NCBI GenBank assembly: GCA_964496005.1 | Contig: CAZBWW010000003.1 | Coordinates: forward strand, 1 to 57,864 | DNA from: CAZBWW01 sp964496005 | GTDB taxonomy: Bacteria > Patescibacteriota > WWE3 > UBA101185 > UBA10185 | Direction of reading: 5' to 3' | DNA: 57,864 bases | Shown: positions 27,793 to 36,394 of the stretch, one piece after another | Layout: every line of letters starts with the position of its first letter | How positions within the stretch are numbered: the stretch's first letter is position 1 | The notes under the pieces: model-generated | Databases searched by the model: none | Told to the model about the DNA's origin: nothing | The model's input: only the letters and a program-made list of their open reading frames with translations | Program-made: the position numbers and the translations under genes

Positions 27793-28884
27793 CTAGAAAA
27801 CCGACGAAACTTGTTCCTTTTCTGCTGGCTCATCGGTAGAAAAGCCTTCATTTCCATCGTTAGATATCGCCTGCTTAACTGCCGTTAATTCCTTTACAGC
27901 ATTTTTTTCTGTGTCTTTTGTTTCTTTTGCTGTACCCTCAAGATCCTTATGAAACCGATGATGTACATCCTTTAACTGCTGATTTGTGACATGTGTGTAT
28001 ATCTGTGTTGTAGAAACACTTGAATGCCCAAGTAATTCCTGAACACTTCTAATATCAGCGCCCTCACGTAGTAAACCGGTGGCAAAGCTGTGCCTGAGTG
28101 TATGCGGAGTAGCTTCTGTTGCTATGCCAGCACGCACAACATACTTTTTTACCAGCCTCTGCACGCTTCTTACCGACAGCCTTAACGACTCACCATCAAG
28201 ATCATTTTCACCCATTTTCTTACCTGAATACCTGATAAACAACGGAATAAAAGGGTCTTTTCTAGTCGCTTGATACCGCTTTAGCCACTCTTTTGCTGAC
28301 TCACTTAAATATACCGTCCGAACTTTCTTACCTTTTCCTACAACAGTAAACTCGCCAGAAGATAGACTGACATCGGCAACGTTAAGTGCAACCAATTCGC
28401 TAACTCTTAATCCTGTGCTAAAAAGCACTTCCAATATCGCGCGATCTCTGACGCCAGAGCGCCGATTTAAATTTTGCACACTAAATAGACGTTCTAGCTG
28501 GTCGCTATCAAGCACTTTGGGTATGCTAGGTTCCGGTTTTCCTAAGATAATTTTGTCAGGAGAAAGTGTGTCAAGCTCTTCCTCTACAACTAGATATTTT
28601 AGGAATGCTCTTAGTGCAACTAGAAATGTCTTTTGAGTTGATTTTTTGAGCTCTTCATTTGTTTTAAAACTTTTGCGCCGGTTGAGGTCAAGCCGATATT
28701 TTCTAACTAGCTCATAAGTTACATCGTCAACTGTAAGATCTTTTTTATTTAAATAGTCCTGCGCCCAGGAAATAAAATCATTTAAGTAAAAATCATACAT
28801 TTTTATGGTATTTTGCGACAGGTTTTTTTCAATTTCGCAGTGTTCGAGATAATTTGTCAGATGGACGTGTAAGTCTTTGGTCAT
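27793..28884 (-). CDS. xer: tyrosine recombinase, XerC/XerD-like
   Basis: 363 aa. N-terminal SAM-like core-binding domain (about 1-110), then the catalytic domain with R160 (GLRVSEL), H261/R264 (HTLRH), H287 (LGHSS) and the nucleophile Y296 (TQIYTHV). A charged tail of about 55 aa extends beyond the usual end. It is the only Xer gene in the window and lies about 500 bp from a dif-like palindrome (29405-29432), suggesting a single-recombinase dimer-resolution system. TAAAAT stands 7 nt before the ATG, with no Shine-Dalgarno sequence. An integrase role cannot be excluded, but no mobile genes flank it. Confidence 0.9.
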   Translation of the reverse strand: MTKDLHVHLTNYLEHCEIEKNLSQNTIKMYDFYLNDFISWAQDYLNKKDLTVDDVTYELVRKYRLDLNRRKSFKTNEELKKSTQKTFLVALRAFLKYLVVEEELDTLSPDKIILGKPEPSIPKVLDSDQLERLFSVQNLNRRSGVRDRAILEVLFSTGLRVSELVALNVADVSLSSGEFTVVGKGKKVRTVYLSESAKEWLKRYQATRKDPFIPLFIRYSGKKMGENDLDGESLRLSVRSVQRLVKKYVVRAGIATEATPHTLRHSFATGLLREGADIRSVQELLGHSSVSTTQIYTHVTNQQLKDVHHRFHKDLEGTAKETKDTEKNAVKELTAVKQAISNDGNEGFSTDEPAEKEQVSSVF

Positions 28885-29404
28885 TACGTAAATTTTAACA
28901 GGTTTGCATGAGATTTGCGCAAATAGTGTATTAATAAACTTAGCTGTATATTGGTAATGGTATTCTGGACCACATATTTTAGAAAAACGTGCTACAAGCG
29001 ATTGTATGAGCTTGCGCGGTTTTTTATTTTAGGTAAAACAAATAATTATGGCTTGATAGAAAAAATATGCTGTACGCCGCAATCTTAATTGGGATATAAG
29101 TTATGATTAGCACATTTATAGAACGTAAAAGAAAATGGTTAAGTTATACCAAGCGAGTAGGGAAGAGGTATGTCATAAACCACAGTTAGTTGTAATTACA
29201 AAAAAAATAGTACTGATTAGCGGGAAAAACTAGGGAAATGTGAAGTAAAATATTTCCCGACAATTGAGCGGGGAAACCGTAAAAAAAGTAAACACAAAAA
29301 CACATGGGTGAGCGAGCATCTATAAAAATATCTTTACAAAAAAATAAATAATTAACTTAAGACCACAGAACGTAGAAGGGAAGCAACTTTCCTCAACATA
29401 CGCA

Positions 29405-29432
29405 ACGTCGTATAATGTATGTTTAACGACGT
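29405..29432. other. candidate dif site (Xer recombination)
   Basis: Exactly 28 bp: an 11-bp left arm ACGTCGTATAA, a 6-bp centre TGTATG, and an 11-bp right arm TTTAACGACGT. The outer 7 bp of the arms are perfect inverted repeats and 9 of 11 arm positions match. The centre and the inner TAA/TT resemble known bacterial dif sites (11-6-11). The nearest gene is a tyrosine recombinase. Confidence 0.5.
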
Positions 29433-29631
29433 ATAGGCTGTTATGTTATTACAGGCAACAAACAAAGCACTTACAACTTAATAAATAGGGGGTATAAGCA
29501 AGGAGTGCGCTAAGGTAAGTGTTTATTAATTTTTTATCCAGGCTATTTTTATTATATTTTTTATAATTTTATATATATAGTAGTTGTGGCTCAGCACTCC
29601 TGTAGAACATAAATATGTGCTGTGTAAGCAC

Positions 29632-29640
29632 TTATCCACA
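29632..29640 (+). other. DnaA-box consensus
   Basis: TTATCCACA, identical to the consensus high-affinity DnaA box, next to an AT tract (29540-29580). A lone box, so weak evidence for an origin. Confidence 0.35.
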
Positions 29641-29664
29641 CAACCCCCTCCCCACCGGAGTATA

Positions 29665-29842
29665 TGACAAATAATGATTGCCAATGTATGACAATATTCT
29701 CACACTTCCCTTTAATGTTGTTGTGACAGCATTTTGGAATGTTATTACAATTTTTGTTGTAATATAGTACTTATTAATTGAGTAAAGATATGCGACAATT
29801 CTACAATTTGTGGCAATTTATATATGGATATATATGACAATT
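29665..29842 (+). repeat. cluster of TGACAAT-like heptamers
   Basis: TGACAAA at 29665, TGCCAAT at 29679, TGACAAT at 29689, CGACAAT at 29793, TACAATT at 29802, TGGCAAT at 29811 and TGACAAT at 29835. Spacings of 14, 10, 9 and 9 bp within the two subgroups suggest binding sites on one DNA face. Function unknown. Confidence 0.3.
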
Positions 29843-29949
29843 GTACAGTTTGCTATGTTGTGAGGTGTTGGCAGTATACCCTATAGCATGATAATCCGAA
29901 TGTTTTACGAACACTACTTCTCTACCTCTACTCCACCTTATGGATAGGT

Positions 29950-30804
29950 TTAAGGTTTAAAAAGCAATAAAAGCATAAAGAAAATACCGTTAATTACACC
30001 GTATTCGAATAATAGTCTACGTGTAATTTTATTCTTGTAATGCGCAACGATAAAAGCAAGTGCTGCCATTAAAAGTGCTGAGATAAACAGTGCTCTAAGA
30101 AAGGATTCTGATGGAACAAAAGACACACTAAGACCTGCCAAAAACACTAGAAAAGATAACAGGCTAGCGATCGCGAACTTCTCCCCTAGCGAAGTTCGCT
30201 TAATATCCGGGTCAAATGAGACTGCCCATATCATGTAAAAACATAATAAAAATGTGGAAATAGAGACAAGACCGTTTTGGACCAAAAAATTTGTCGGAAT
30301 TTTATAAACACCTGAAAAATAAGGAATAGAGATCATGATTATCAAAATCTGAGCCCACGCAATTGCAGCGCTGTACAATGGAATTGGACTTCCCCGCTCC
30401 TCTGTCACCAAAAAAACGTTATTCACAATAAATAATATGTAATACAAAATACCCGTGCCAACAAATGCAATAGCACGAAATAACGGTCCTAAATTAGGAA
30501 AATAGTAATACGATATGAGCACCCCAATAATTAAATGGACGAGTAATATTAGTAAAAAAGCATAAGATGATGTTTTGGACTTAATTAAAAATTCAGCGGC
30601 AAGAAGTCCAACTAATGCAGTAAAAACAAAACCAAGGACAACAAGAAACAACACTTGTTCGGTTTTAATTTGCGTAGCCAACCCAAAAACCAACAATACC
30701 AGCAACGAGGCACTACCTATATAGCGCACTTTTTTATCTAAATTAAAACTTAGCTTATTGTGCGAGAAAAGACTTTTTGTTCGTATCTTTTTTAAAAACT
30801 CCAT
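29950..30804 (-). CDS. polytopic membrane protein, unknown
   Basis: 284 aa with about eight hydrophobic helices from residue 28 onward and a basic N-terminus (KKIRTKSLFSHNK). No family motif recognised. It starts 12 nt after the ruvC stop, so it is the last gene of a yebC-ruvC-membrane protein operon. It borders the 1-kb gene-free region. Function unknown. Confidence 0.75.
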   Translation of the reverse strand: MEFLKKIRTKSLFSHNKLSFNLDKKVRYIGSASLLVLLVFGLATQIKTEQVLFLVVLGFVFTALVGLLAAEFLIKSKTSSYAFLLILLVHLIIGVLISYYYFPNLGPLFRAIAFVGTGILYYILFIVNNVFLVTEERGSPIPLYSAAIAWAQILIIMISIPYFSGVYKIPTNFLVQNGLVSISTFLLCFYMIWAVSFDPDIKRTSLGEKFAIASLLSFLVFLAGLSVSFVPSESFLRALFISALLMAALAFIVAHYKNKITRRLLFEYGVINGIFFMLLLLFKP

Positions 30805-30816
30805 ATACAGTCAAAA

Positions 30817-31296
30817 TCACTTACTTTCCTTATTTATGTAACATAACGCCATGGCAACAGCATCATTAGCATCATCAGGCTTAATAATATCGTCTAATTT
30901 CATATAATCACGGACGGCTGTTTGCATTTCTTGCTTACTTGACCTGCCATAACCTGTCAAAACTAACTTGGCCTGTAATGCGGTATATTCGTAAACCGCA
31001 ATGTCATGACTGGCTGCAATTAATAACGGAATACCTCTCGCCTGACCTACAGTCATCGCAGTCTTTACATTTGTATTGAAAAAAAGCTTCTCAATAACCA
31101 TTATATCAGGCTTATGGACGCTTGCAATTTCACATAATTTGTCATGTAATTGCTTTAGCCTCACATGCATCTCTAAGTCTGCCGAAGTAACAATACACGA
31201 CACTTCCCTTAATATTGGCGGCTTCGTTACATTCTTTTTCTCAATAACCGCATACCCGGTTTTAGCAGTCCCGGGATCTATTCCAATAATTATCAT
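30817..31296 (-). CDS. ruvC: Holliday junction resolvase RuvC
   Basis: 159 aa. Acidic catalytic residues: the Asp in GIDPGTAKTGYAV, the Glu in VIEKLFFNTN, and DANDAVAMAL near the C-terminus. It nicks four-way DNA junctions symmetrically. The ATG overlaps the yebC stop by 4 nt (ATGA), so the two are translationally coupled; yebC-ruvC order is common in bacteria. No RuvA or RuvB gene is in the window. Confidence 0.95.
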   Translation of the reverse strand: MIIIGIDPGTAKTGYAVIEKKNVTKPPILREVSCIVTSADLEMHVRLKQLHDKLCEIASVHKPDIMVIEKLFFNTNVKTAMTVGQARGIPLLIAASHDIAVYEYTALQAKLVLTGYGRSSKQEMQTAVRDYMKLDDIIKPDDANDAVAMALCYINKESK

Positions 31297-31826
31297 ATTT
31301 TTTCAGTGTTTGTATACACTTCCTCCACATCATCGTGCTCTTCAAGCGCATGAAGCAAATTTTCCACCTTTTCGTATGTGTGTTCGTCAGGAGTGGTGTA
31401 AAACAATGGTTTAGATTTATCTATAAAAATATATGCTGTGCTTCCCGGCTGTCCCAAACTTCCACCGTACTTTGAAAAAATGGTTTTAAGCTCAGCAACA
31501 GTTCTGTTCGAATTGTCTGTGAGTGTATAAACCATAAAAGCAACACCTGAGGGCCCAAAACCCTCATATATAGCTTGTGTGTACCCTTCACCGGTCGACG
31601 CCCCTACACCACGTTGAATTGCTCTCTCAATGTTATCTTTTGGCATCTTCGCCTGTTTTGCTTTATCAATTGCCAACCTCAGAGTAGGGTTCGAATCCGG
31701 GTCTCCCCCACCCTCACGTGCGGCAATTGTAATGCGCTTTGCCAATTTCGTAAATTCAGCACCTTTTTGTGCATCCTTTACTTCTTTCTTTCTTTTAATG
31801 TTGTGCCATTTTGAGTGTCCTGACAT
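31293..31826 (-). CDS. yebC: YebC/PmpR-family protein, shortened
   Basis: 177 aa against about 240-250 for the family. The N-terminus MSGHSKWHNIKRKKEVKDAQK and the core NIERAIQRGVG, YEGFGPSGVAFMVYTLTDNSNRT and GGSLGQPGSTAYIF are standard, as is the final ALEEHDDVEEVYTN. The missing 65-70 residues lie between the YIF strand and this end, so one domain seems deleted while both flanks are kept. YebC proteins act in translation of difficult (proline-rich) stretches or as regulators. TAAAAT with an upstream TG lies 9 nt before the ATG. It diverges from the TPR gene. Confidence 0.93.
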   Translation of the reverse strand: MSGHSKWHNIKRKKEVKDAQKGAEFTKLAKRITIAAREGGGDPDSNPTLRLAIDKAKQAKMPKDNIERAIQRGVGASTGEGYTQAIYEGFGPSGVAFMVYTLTDNSNRTVAELKTIFSKYGGSLGQPGSTAYIFIDKSKPLFYTTPDEHTYEKVENLLHALEEHDDVEEVYTNTEKI

Positions 31827-31846
31827 GCACCCGTAATTTTAGCATA

Positions 31847-31874
31847 TTGACAATTGCATGTTTTTTGATACTTT
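31847..31874 (+). promoter_or_regulatory. promoter of leaderless TPR gene
   Basis: TTGACA (31847-31852), 16-nt spacer, TACTTT (31869-31874), then 7 nt to the ATG at 31882. The in-frame ATG at 31858 would lie upstream of the predicted transcript start. Confidence 0.55.
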
Positions 31875-31881
31875 ACTACAC

Positions 31882-32553
31882 ATGCATTCGAACATCCCAA
31901 CTCTCGAAAAAAAAGCGATCAAGCTTGCACTCAATGATGAGTGGGAGGAAGCAATAGTGGTAAATAAGGAAATTATAGCCATTGACGCACACAACGTTAA
32001 CGCAAAATTAAGACTGGGACGTGCCTATTTGCAACAAAGGGATTTTAAAAAAGCGGAGAAATTATTTAAAGAAGTTTTGGATATAGATCCAATAAATACT
32101 GTTGCCCAAAAAAACTACGAATATGCTAAATCAAAAAAAACCCAGAATGCGACCCCAAAGGCGAACAACGGAAAAGCATTAGTAAAGGAACCGGGAACAA
32201 CAGTAGAAGTAAATCTAACTATCTCTGCAAAAGGTGTAACTGCAAATTCTTTTTCATATTGTGAAGAATTTGGTGTAACGGTGTTTGCTACAAAAGCAAA
32301 TGTACTATGTGATAATAAGACAATAGGTGAAATAAAGGACGGAAATGTTGTAAAAAGACTGAACTCCGCAAAGAAACAAGCTGCGGACTTATCGGCATTA
32401 TTTATCAAAGGAGAAGGAAAAAACATAAAAATACTTTTACAATCATCGGAACCGGTGTTTAAAGGTGACAAACAAGATATTAAACCGTATATGAAAAAAG
32501 GCACAATTGAAGAACCTGAGCTGGAAATAATAAGTGATGATTTTGACGAGTAA
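31882..32553 (+). CDS. TPR-repeat protein
   Basis: 223 aa from the ATG at 31882. Residues about 5-90 form two to three TPR helices pairs (AIVVNKEIIAIDAHNVNAKLRLGRAYLQQRDFKKAEKLFKEVLDIDP). The remaining 130 aa are a beta-rich domain of unknown family with an acidic end (EISDD-type tail). No signal peptide or membrane helix, so cytoplasmic. Its promoter faces that of yebC. Probably a protein-protein adaptor; partner unknown. Confidence 0.8.
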   Translation: MHSNIPTLEKKAIKLALNDEWEEAIVVNKEIIAIDAHNVNAKLRLGRAYLQQRDFKKAEKLFKEVLDIDPINTVAQKNYEYAKSKKTQNATPKANNGKALVKEPGTTVEVNLTISAKGVTANSFSYCEEFGVTVFATKANVLCDNKTIGEIKDGNVVKRLNSAKKQAADLSALFIKGEGKNIKILLQSSEPVFKGDKQDIKPYMKKGTIEEPELEIISDDFDE

Positions 32554-32620
32554 CCTGGAATCCTTCAAGAAGCCGCATTCCAACAACCCCCTGATTTTTA
32601 AATAACTCTCTAAAATAAAC

Positions 32621-33580
32621 TTATCTTAAATCGTCATCGTCCAATACACGCGGTGTTGTGTCTGCTGAGATTGTTTCCGCAGGTGTAGCAGGATTATTAG
32701 CTGGGCTTGGTGTATTCTCTTTAGCGTGAGCATTCTGTACCGCTTTTGGTTGCGTTTTTGGGTGTGTTTTTGACGCAACTGGTTGTTGTTTCGGTTGTTC
32801 CTTCTTTGGACCGTATTTGTTTTTTGCAGGATGGGCTGAAGAAGCTACCGGTTGCACAGCGACTGTCGCTGTGTTTTGCTTACTCTTTTGTACACTATTA
32901 CCAGAGTTATTCTGAGAATTGTGCTTAGGTTTGTTAACAGCTTTATAATTTGCTTTCTCATCATTATCTTTTTGCCTAAGATCAGCTTTATTCTCAGCCT
33001 GGCTCTGTTTTTGCTGAGTCGTGTGCTCAACAGGCTGTGGTTTCGCAACTTGCGGTGGTTTTTGGTCAGCAGGAGAGACAGAAACACCAATAGTAGCTTT
33101 CTCCTTAGGTTTTATAAACTTATCAAATGCAGCGTACGGAGCTGCCAAATTTTGCGCCGGAATAAGTGCAAGTACTTCATCATTTAGCTCAATATTATTA
33201 AACTCGGCGGCAGTTGCTGAGATTTTATAAGAACCCGAGTCTGCTAAAAAATACCACTCCCCTTCTTTTTTACTAATTACACCTTCTACTTTTTTACGTG
33301 GTACTTTTACTACTTGTTTAAAAAACTTCTTTCCGTCTTGTTCAACCATTTTTAACCTATCTCCATAAACAAGCCGGGATTTGGCAGCATAGTTAGCAGG
33401 CACTTCGTACTTCTCACCTGCATCAGTAAGCATCTCTATCCCAGTAAAAGTACCTTCTATACCCGGAATGTCCTTAGGCTCAATCTTGACGGCTTCCTCA
33501 AGTAGTTTTGTTACGCTAATCAAGTCTTGCTGAATTTTTTTTATTAAATTTTGTGCTTTTTTAAGCTCTTGTTCTTTCAT
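32621..33580 (-). CDS. conserved-type protein with beta N-domain and low-complexity tail
   Basis: 319 aa. A short coiled coil (1-30) is followed by a beta-rich domain (about 38-165) with GIEGTFTGIEMLTDAGEKYEV and SKKEGEWYFLADSGSYKIS, two similar strands-and-turn units. Residues 170-319 are a Lys/Gln/Pro/Asn-rich disordered tail ending DDDDLR. It follows the VirD4-like gene by 46 nt and has its own Shine-Dalgarno sequence (AAGGGGAG). I do not recognise the family and give no function; a nucleic-acid or envelope role is possible. Confidence 0.65.
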   Translation of the reverse strand: MKEQELKKAQNLIKKIQQDLISVTKLLEEAVKIEPKDIPGIEGTFTGIEMLTDAGEKYEVPANYAAKSRLVYGDRLKMVEQDGKKFFKQVVKVPRKKVEGVISKKEGEWYFLADSGSYKISATAAEFNNIELNDEVLALIPAQNLAAPYAAFDKFIKPKEKATIGVSVSPADQKPPQVAKPQPVEHTTQQKQSQAENKADLRQKDNDEKANYKAVNKPKHNSQNNSGNSVQKSKQNTATVAVQPVASSAHPAKNKYGPKKEQPKQQPVASKTHPKTQPKAVQNAHAKENTPSPANNPATPAETISADTTPRVLDDDDLR

Positions 33581-33626
33581 AGCTCCCCTTACTTAAATTT
33601 ACTAAAAATTTCTTACTTTACCTTTT

Positions 33627-36245
33627 TCAACTGTCGCGTTCAATCGTAAGCTCAATTTCCTCATCGGTACTTTGCACCTGAGCACCACCACTTATCGCAT
33701 CGGTATTTGGGATGGGAACGGTAGCAGCCACAGGCACACTCTTAGTAGCTGCACCTTCACTTTTCCGTCTGTTTTCTTCGGCAATTGCCATTCCTTTATC
33801 AAACGGGCGTTCAACCCACCTACCTATTATATCTTCTACGTAAGCCCGGTCTTTACCATATTTCTCCCTGCTTGCGGCAATTATTTTTTCCTTATTACCT
33901 GTCTTAGGCACAAGTCCACTGCCTTCCGCCCAAGGCAACAGTATTTTAGCCGAAAACGGTAAAGATGTCATCCCATCGATCATTAGCTTAATATATATTT
34001 GAAACCGCTCTAATGAAATAATATCTTCCTCATTAAAGTATGGCGCAAATTCGCTCGCAAGTACATGCGCATCAGGTGCGCCTAATGAAAAGGTGGCAAT
34101 AGTACCTACATTCCCAAACACCGCTTTCAATAATTCTTCCGGAAGTTGGGCAGTAAACTGATGTGTTAAATACAAACCTAACTTATACTTTCGCGATTCG
34201 GATAATATCTCCTCAAAACTACCTGTTGCAAAATTCTGAAACTCATCAACATACAAGTAAAAAGGCCTTCGCTCCTCATATGGCATTTTAGCCCGCTGTA
34301 AGGCCATAAACTGAATACGCGATACGATTAGCGCACCAAGTAAATTTGCGTTGTCTGCGCCGATTTTTCCCTTAGATAAGTTAATTAGTAAAATTTTGCC
34401 TGACTGCATTGCGTCCCAAATATCTATTGTTGACTTCCGCTGTCCAAGAATATTGCGAATAGTAGTAGAAGCTAAAAATCTGTTTACTTTATTTTGAATC
34501 GGGGCTATTGCTTCTGTAACTAATTTTTGATTGCCTTTCATTTCCTTGTATTCGTACTCCCAAAATCTCTTAACCACCGGATCTTTTACCTGGTGCAAAA
34601 TGTAATTCTGGTAGTTTTTATCCTCTAACAATCTCGTTATACCAAGCATCGATGTTCCAGGCACATCAAGTAGAGTTAACAACGCATAGTTTAATAAATA
34701 CTCAAGCCTCGGTCCCCATGAGTAATCAAAGTGCTGTCTAATTGCCGCAACTAACGCAGATGCCATTAAATTTTTTTGATCGGGGCTGTCCATTTCCAAC
34801 AAATTCAACCCAACAGGTCGTTCGGCATCAGACGGATCGAATAAAATTACATCATCTATTCTGTTATCCGGAATGCGGTTCATTACGTTTTCAATAGTTT
34901 CACCATGAGGATCAAGTACCCCTACTCCTGCTCCGCTTAAAATGTCCTGTGTAACCATTGTTTCCAACAAAGTAGACTTCCCTGTTCCGGTTTTACCAAT
35001 CAAATACATGTGTCTTAACCTATCGTCTTCATTTTTCATGCCAAACCGCACCTGCTTGCCACGGAAAAGCGTCTCGCCTATGTATGTACAATTATCAATC
35101 GGGAGAGTTGTTGGCGGCTCACCTGTCTTTGCAAACACCCACGACACATTTGGTGCTGTAGCCCGTGACGATGGTAAATGAAATAATGTAGCCAGCTCCT
35201 CGTTAGTCAAAATTAAAGCCGTATCTTTGTCAAACACCCTGCCTTTGTATTTTTCCAGCTCAAAATACTTGTCCTGAGATTCATTAAGCATTAATTCATT
35301 TAAGCTTGTATGCGTAAATTGTTTAAAGGAAGCGTTAATAGACCGTAAAGTACTATCTATCCTTGTAACATCATCTGAGTACAGCAACACTCTTATTATG
35401 ACCTCAAAACCCATTTTTGCTAACTTATTTTCAATTGCCGAAACTTCCAATTCTTGAAAAGTTGTTAGCTTTACCTCACTGCTTCCGGGCTTAGTTTGTA
35501 CCGGTACTCGCCCTTCCGGATTTCGAAATAATGTTACCGGAATATTACCGAATATACTTGTTACCTCTCCTAACAAATCTTTTACTAACATCGAGAAAAA
35601 GGATTCCCCACCCGACTTACCGCCTGTCATCAACCCTACATAATCATGCCCCTCCTGCTGCCAACCGTCAGCCAAAGGCTTAACCAGATACTGAAAACAG
35701 ATACCTTCGTTTTCTTTTACTTCAGCTAATGTGGAAACAATATTAGACAGCGGATCTACCTCAAAATCACGAAATATTTTTATAGGAAAAAAACCAGCTT
35801 TCTTTTGAGAAAACGTGCGAACATCATAATTAGTGCTTGAGTATATCTCAGGCTTTACATAATCCTCTACCACTTTCATCTGTGCAGTCGGATATTGTGC
35901 ATAAACCTGACTTTCCACAAATTTAAGAATTGCACTCGGTGCTGTGACATAAAATTTTATCCCCAACGCGGTCGCCTCAACTTCGAACGAGAAGTGCTCT
36001 TGCGTATTACTATCATCGTTAAGTAAGCCGTGCAGTGAAGCAAACAAATGCTCTGCAGCCAAAGTAGTAGTGTCGGAAGTGTTATTTGAGTCGTCAGCCT
36101 CTGTTTTTGGTACTTTTATCTCAAGTACGCTCATATCATGCTCTCCATAAATGGAAGCTACCACAGCACTTCTAATAAATTTTTTGTAAATGAAAAAAGC
36201 GCCAACACAAATTAAGATTATTGGTAGTATAACGTATAAAGTCAT
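33627..36245 (-). CDS. VirD4/TraG-like type IV coupling ATPase
   Basis: 872 aa. One N-terminal membrane helix (about 2-22), an about 380-residue region of unknown fold, then a P-loop ATPase with Walker A LIGKTGTGKSTLLE, DPHGET after the next strand, Walker B-like FYLYVDEFQNF, and LGLYLTHQFTAQLPEEL. This is the TraG/VirD4/HerA-like group that pumps DNA or protein through a membrane channel. No relaxase or VirB channel genes are near, so classical conjugation is not supported. A role in DNA uptake or export along with the pili is possible. Upstream lies a GC-rich hairpin (36337-36361). Confidence 0.85.
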   Translation of the reverse strand: MTLYVILPIILICVGAFFIYKKFIRSAVVASIYGEHDMSVLEIKVPKTEADDSNNTSDTTTLAAEHLFASLHGLLNDDSNTQEHFSFEVEATALGIKFYVTAPSAILKFVESQVYAQYPTAQMKVVEDYVKPEIYSSTNYDVRTFSQKKAGFFPIKIFRDFEVDPLSNIVSTLAEVKENEGICFQYLVKPLADGWQQEGHDYVGLMTGGKSGGESFFSMLVKDLLGEVTSIFGNIPVTLFRNPEGRVPVQTKPGSSEVKLTTFQELEVSAIENKLAKMGFEVIIRVLLYSDDVTRIDSTLRSINASFKQFTHTSLNELMLNESQDKYFELEKYKGRVFDKDTALILTNEELATLFHLPSSRATAPNVSWVFAKTGEPPTTLPIDNCTYIGETLFRGKQVRFGMKNEDDRLRHMYLIGKTGTGKSTLLETMVTQDILSGAGVGVLDPHGETIENVMNRIPDNRIDDVILFDPSDAERPVGLNLLEMDSPDQKNLMASALVAAIRQHFDYSWGPRLEYLLNYALLTLLDVPGTSMLGITRLLEDKNYQNYILHQVKDPVVKRFWEYEYKEMKGNQKLVTEAIAPIQNKVNRFLASTTIRNILGQRKSTIDIWDAMQSGKILLINLSKGKIGADNANLLGALIVSRIQFMALQRAKMPYEERRPFYLYVDEFQNFATGSFEEILSESRKYKLGLYLTHQFTAQLPEELLKAVFGNVGTIATFSLGAPDAHVLASEFAPYFNEEDIISLERFQIYIKLMIDGMTSLPFSAKILLPWAEGSGLVPKTGNKEKIIAASREKYGKDRAYVEDIIGRWVERPFDKGMAIAEENRRKSEGAATKSVPVAATVPIPNTDAISGGAQVQSTDEEIELTIERDS

Positions 36246-36336
36246 GCGCTATTAGTTTTTATGCAACATTATGTTTTTTGCACATCTCCTTAAATCATTT
36301 AGTACTTTGGTAAAAAAATACCCTATAAACTAACTT

Positions 36337-36361
36337 CCCCCGCCCTTATTTGGGACGGGGG
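36337..36361 (-). terminator. GC-rich hairpin between LytR-C and VirD4-like genes
   Basis: CCCCCGCCC - TTATTT - GGGACGGGGG forms a 9-bp stem with one bulged A. On the minus strand it follows the 36395 stop but is not followed by a strong T-run, so it may attenuate or protect RNA rather than terminate. Confidence 0.45.
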
Positions 36362-36394
36362 AGAAAGGAGAGAGACTACGCAATTAGTATTCTT

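Larger units (their letters stand above)
28885..29949. other. 1.07-kb AT-rich gene-free region
   Basis: No credible ORF or tRNA. It contains a dif-like palindrome, an AT-only tract near 29540-29580, one perfect DnaA-box sequence and several TGACAAT-like words at 29665-29842. It lies where the plus-strand block (13-27.7 kb) meets the minus-strand block (27.8-53.7 kb), as expected of a replication terminus; the DnaA-type box leaves a replication-origin role open. Confidence 0.6.

Noticed and set aside
29525..29645. Definite oriC.
   Set aside because: Only one perfect DnaA box, no dnaA/dnaN nearby, and genes converge rather than diverge here; kept only as a question.
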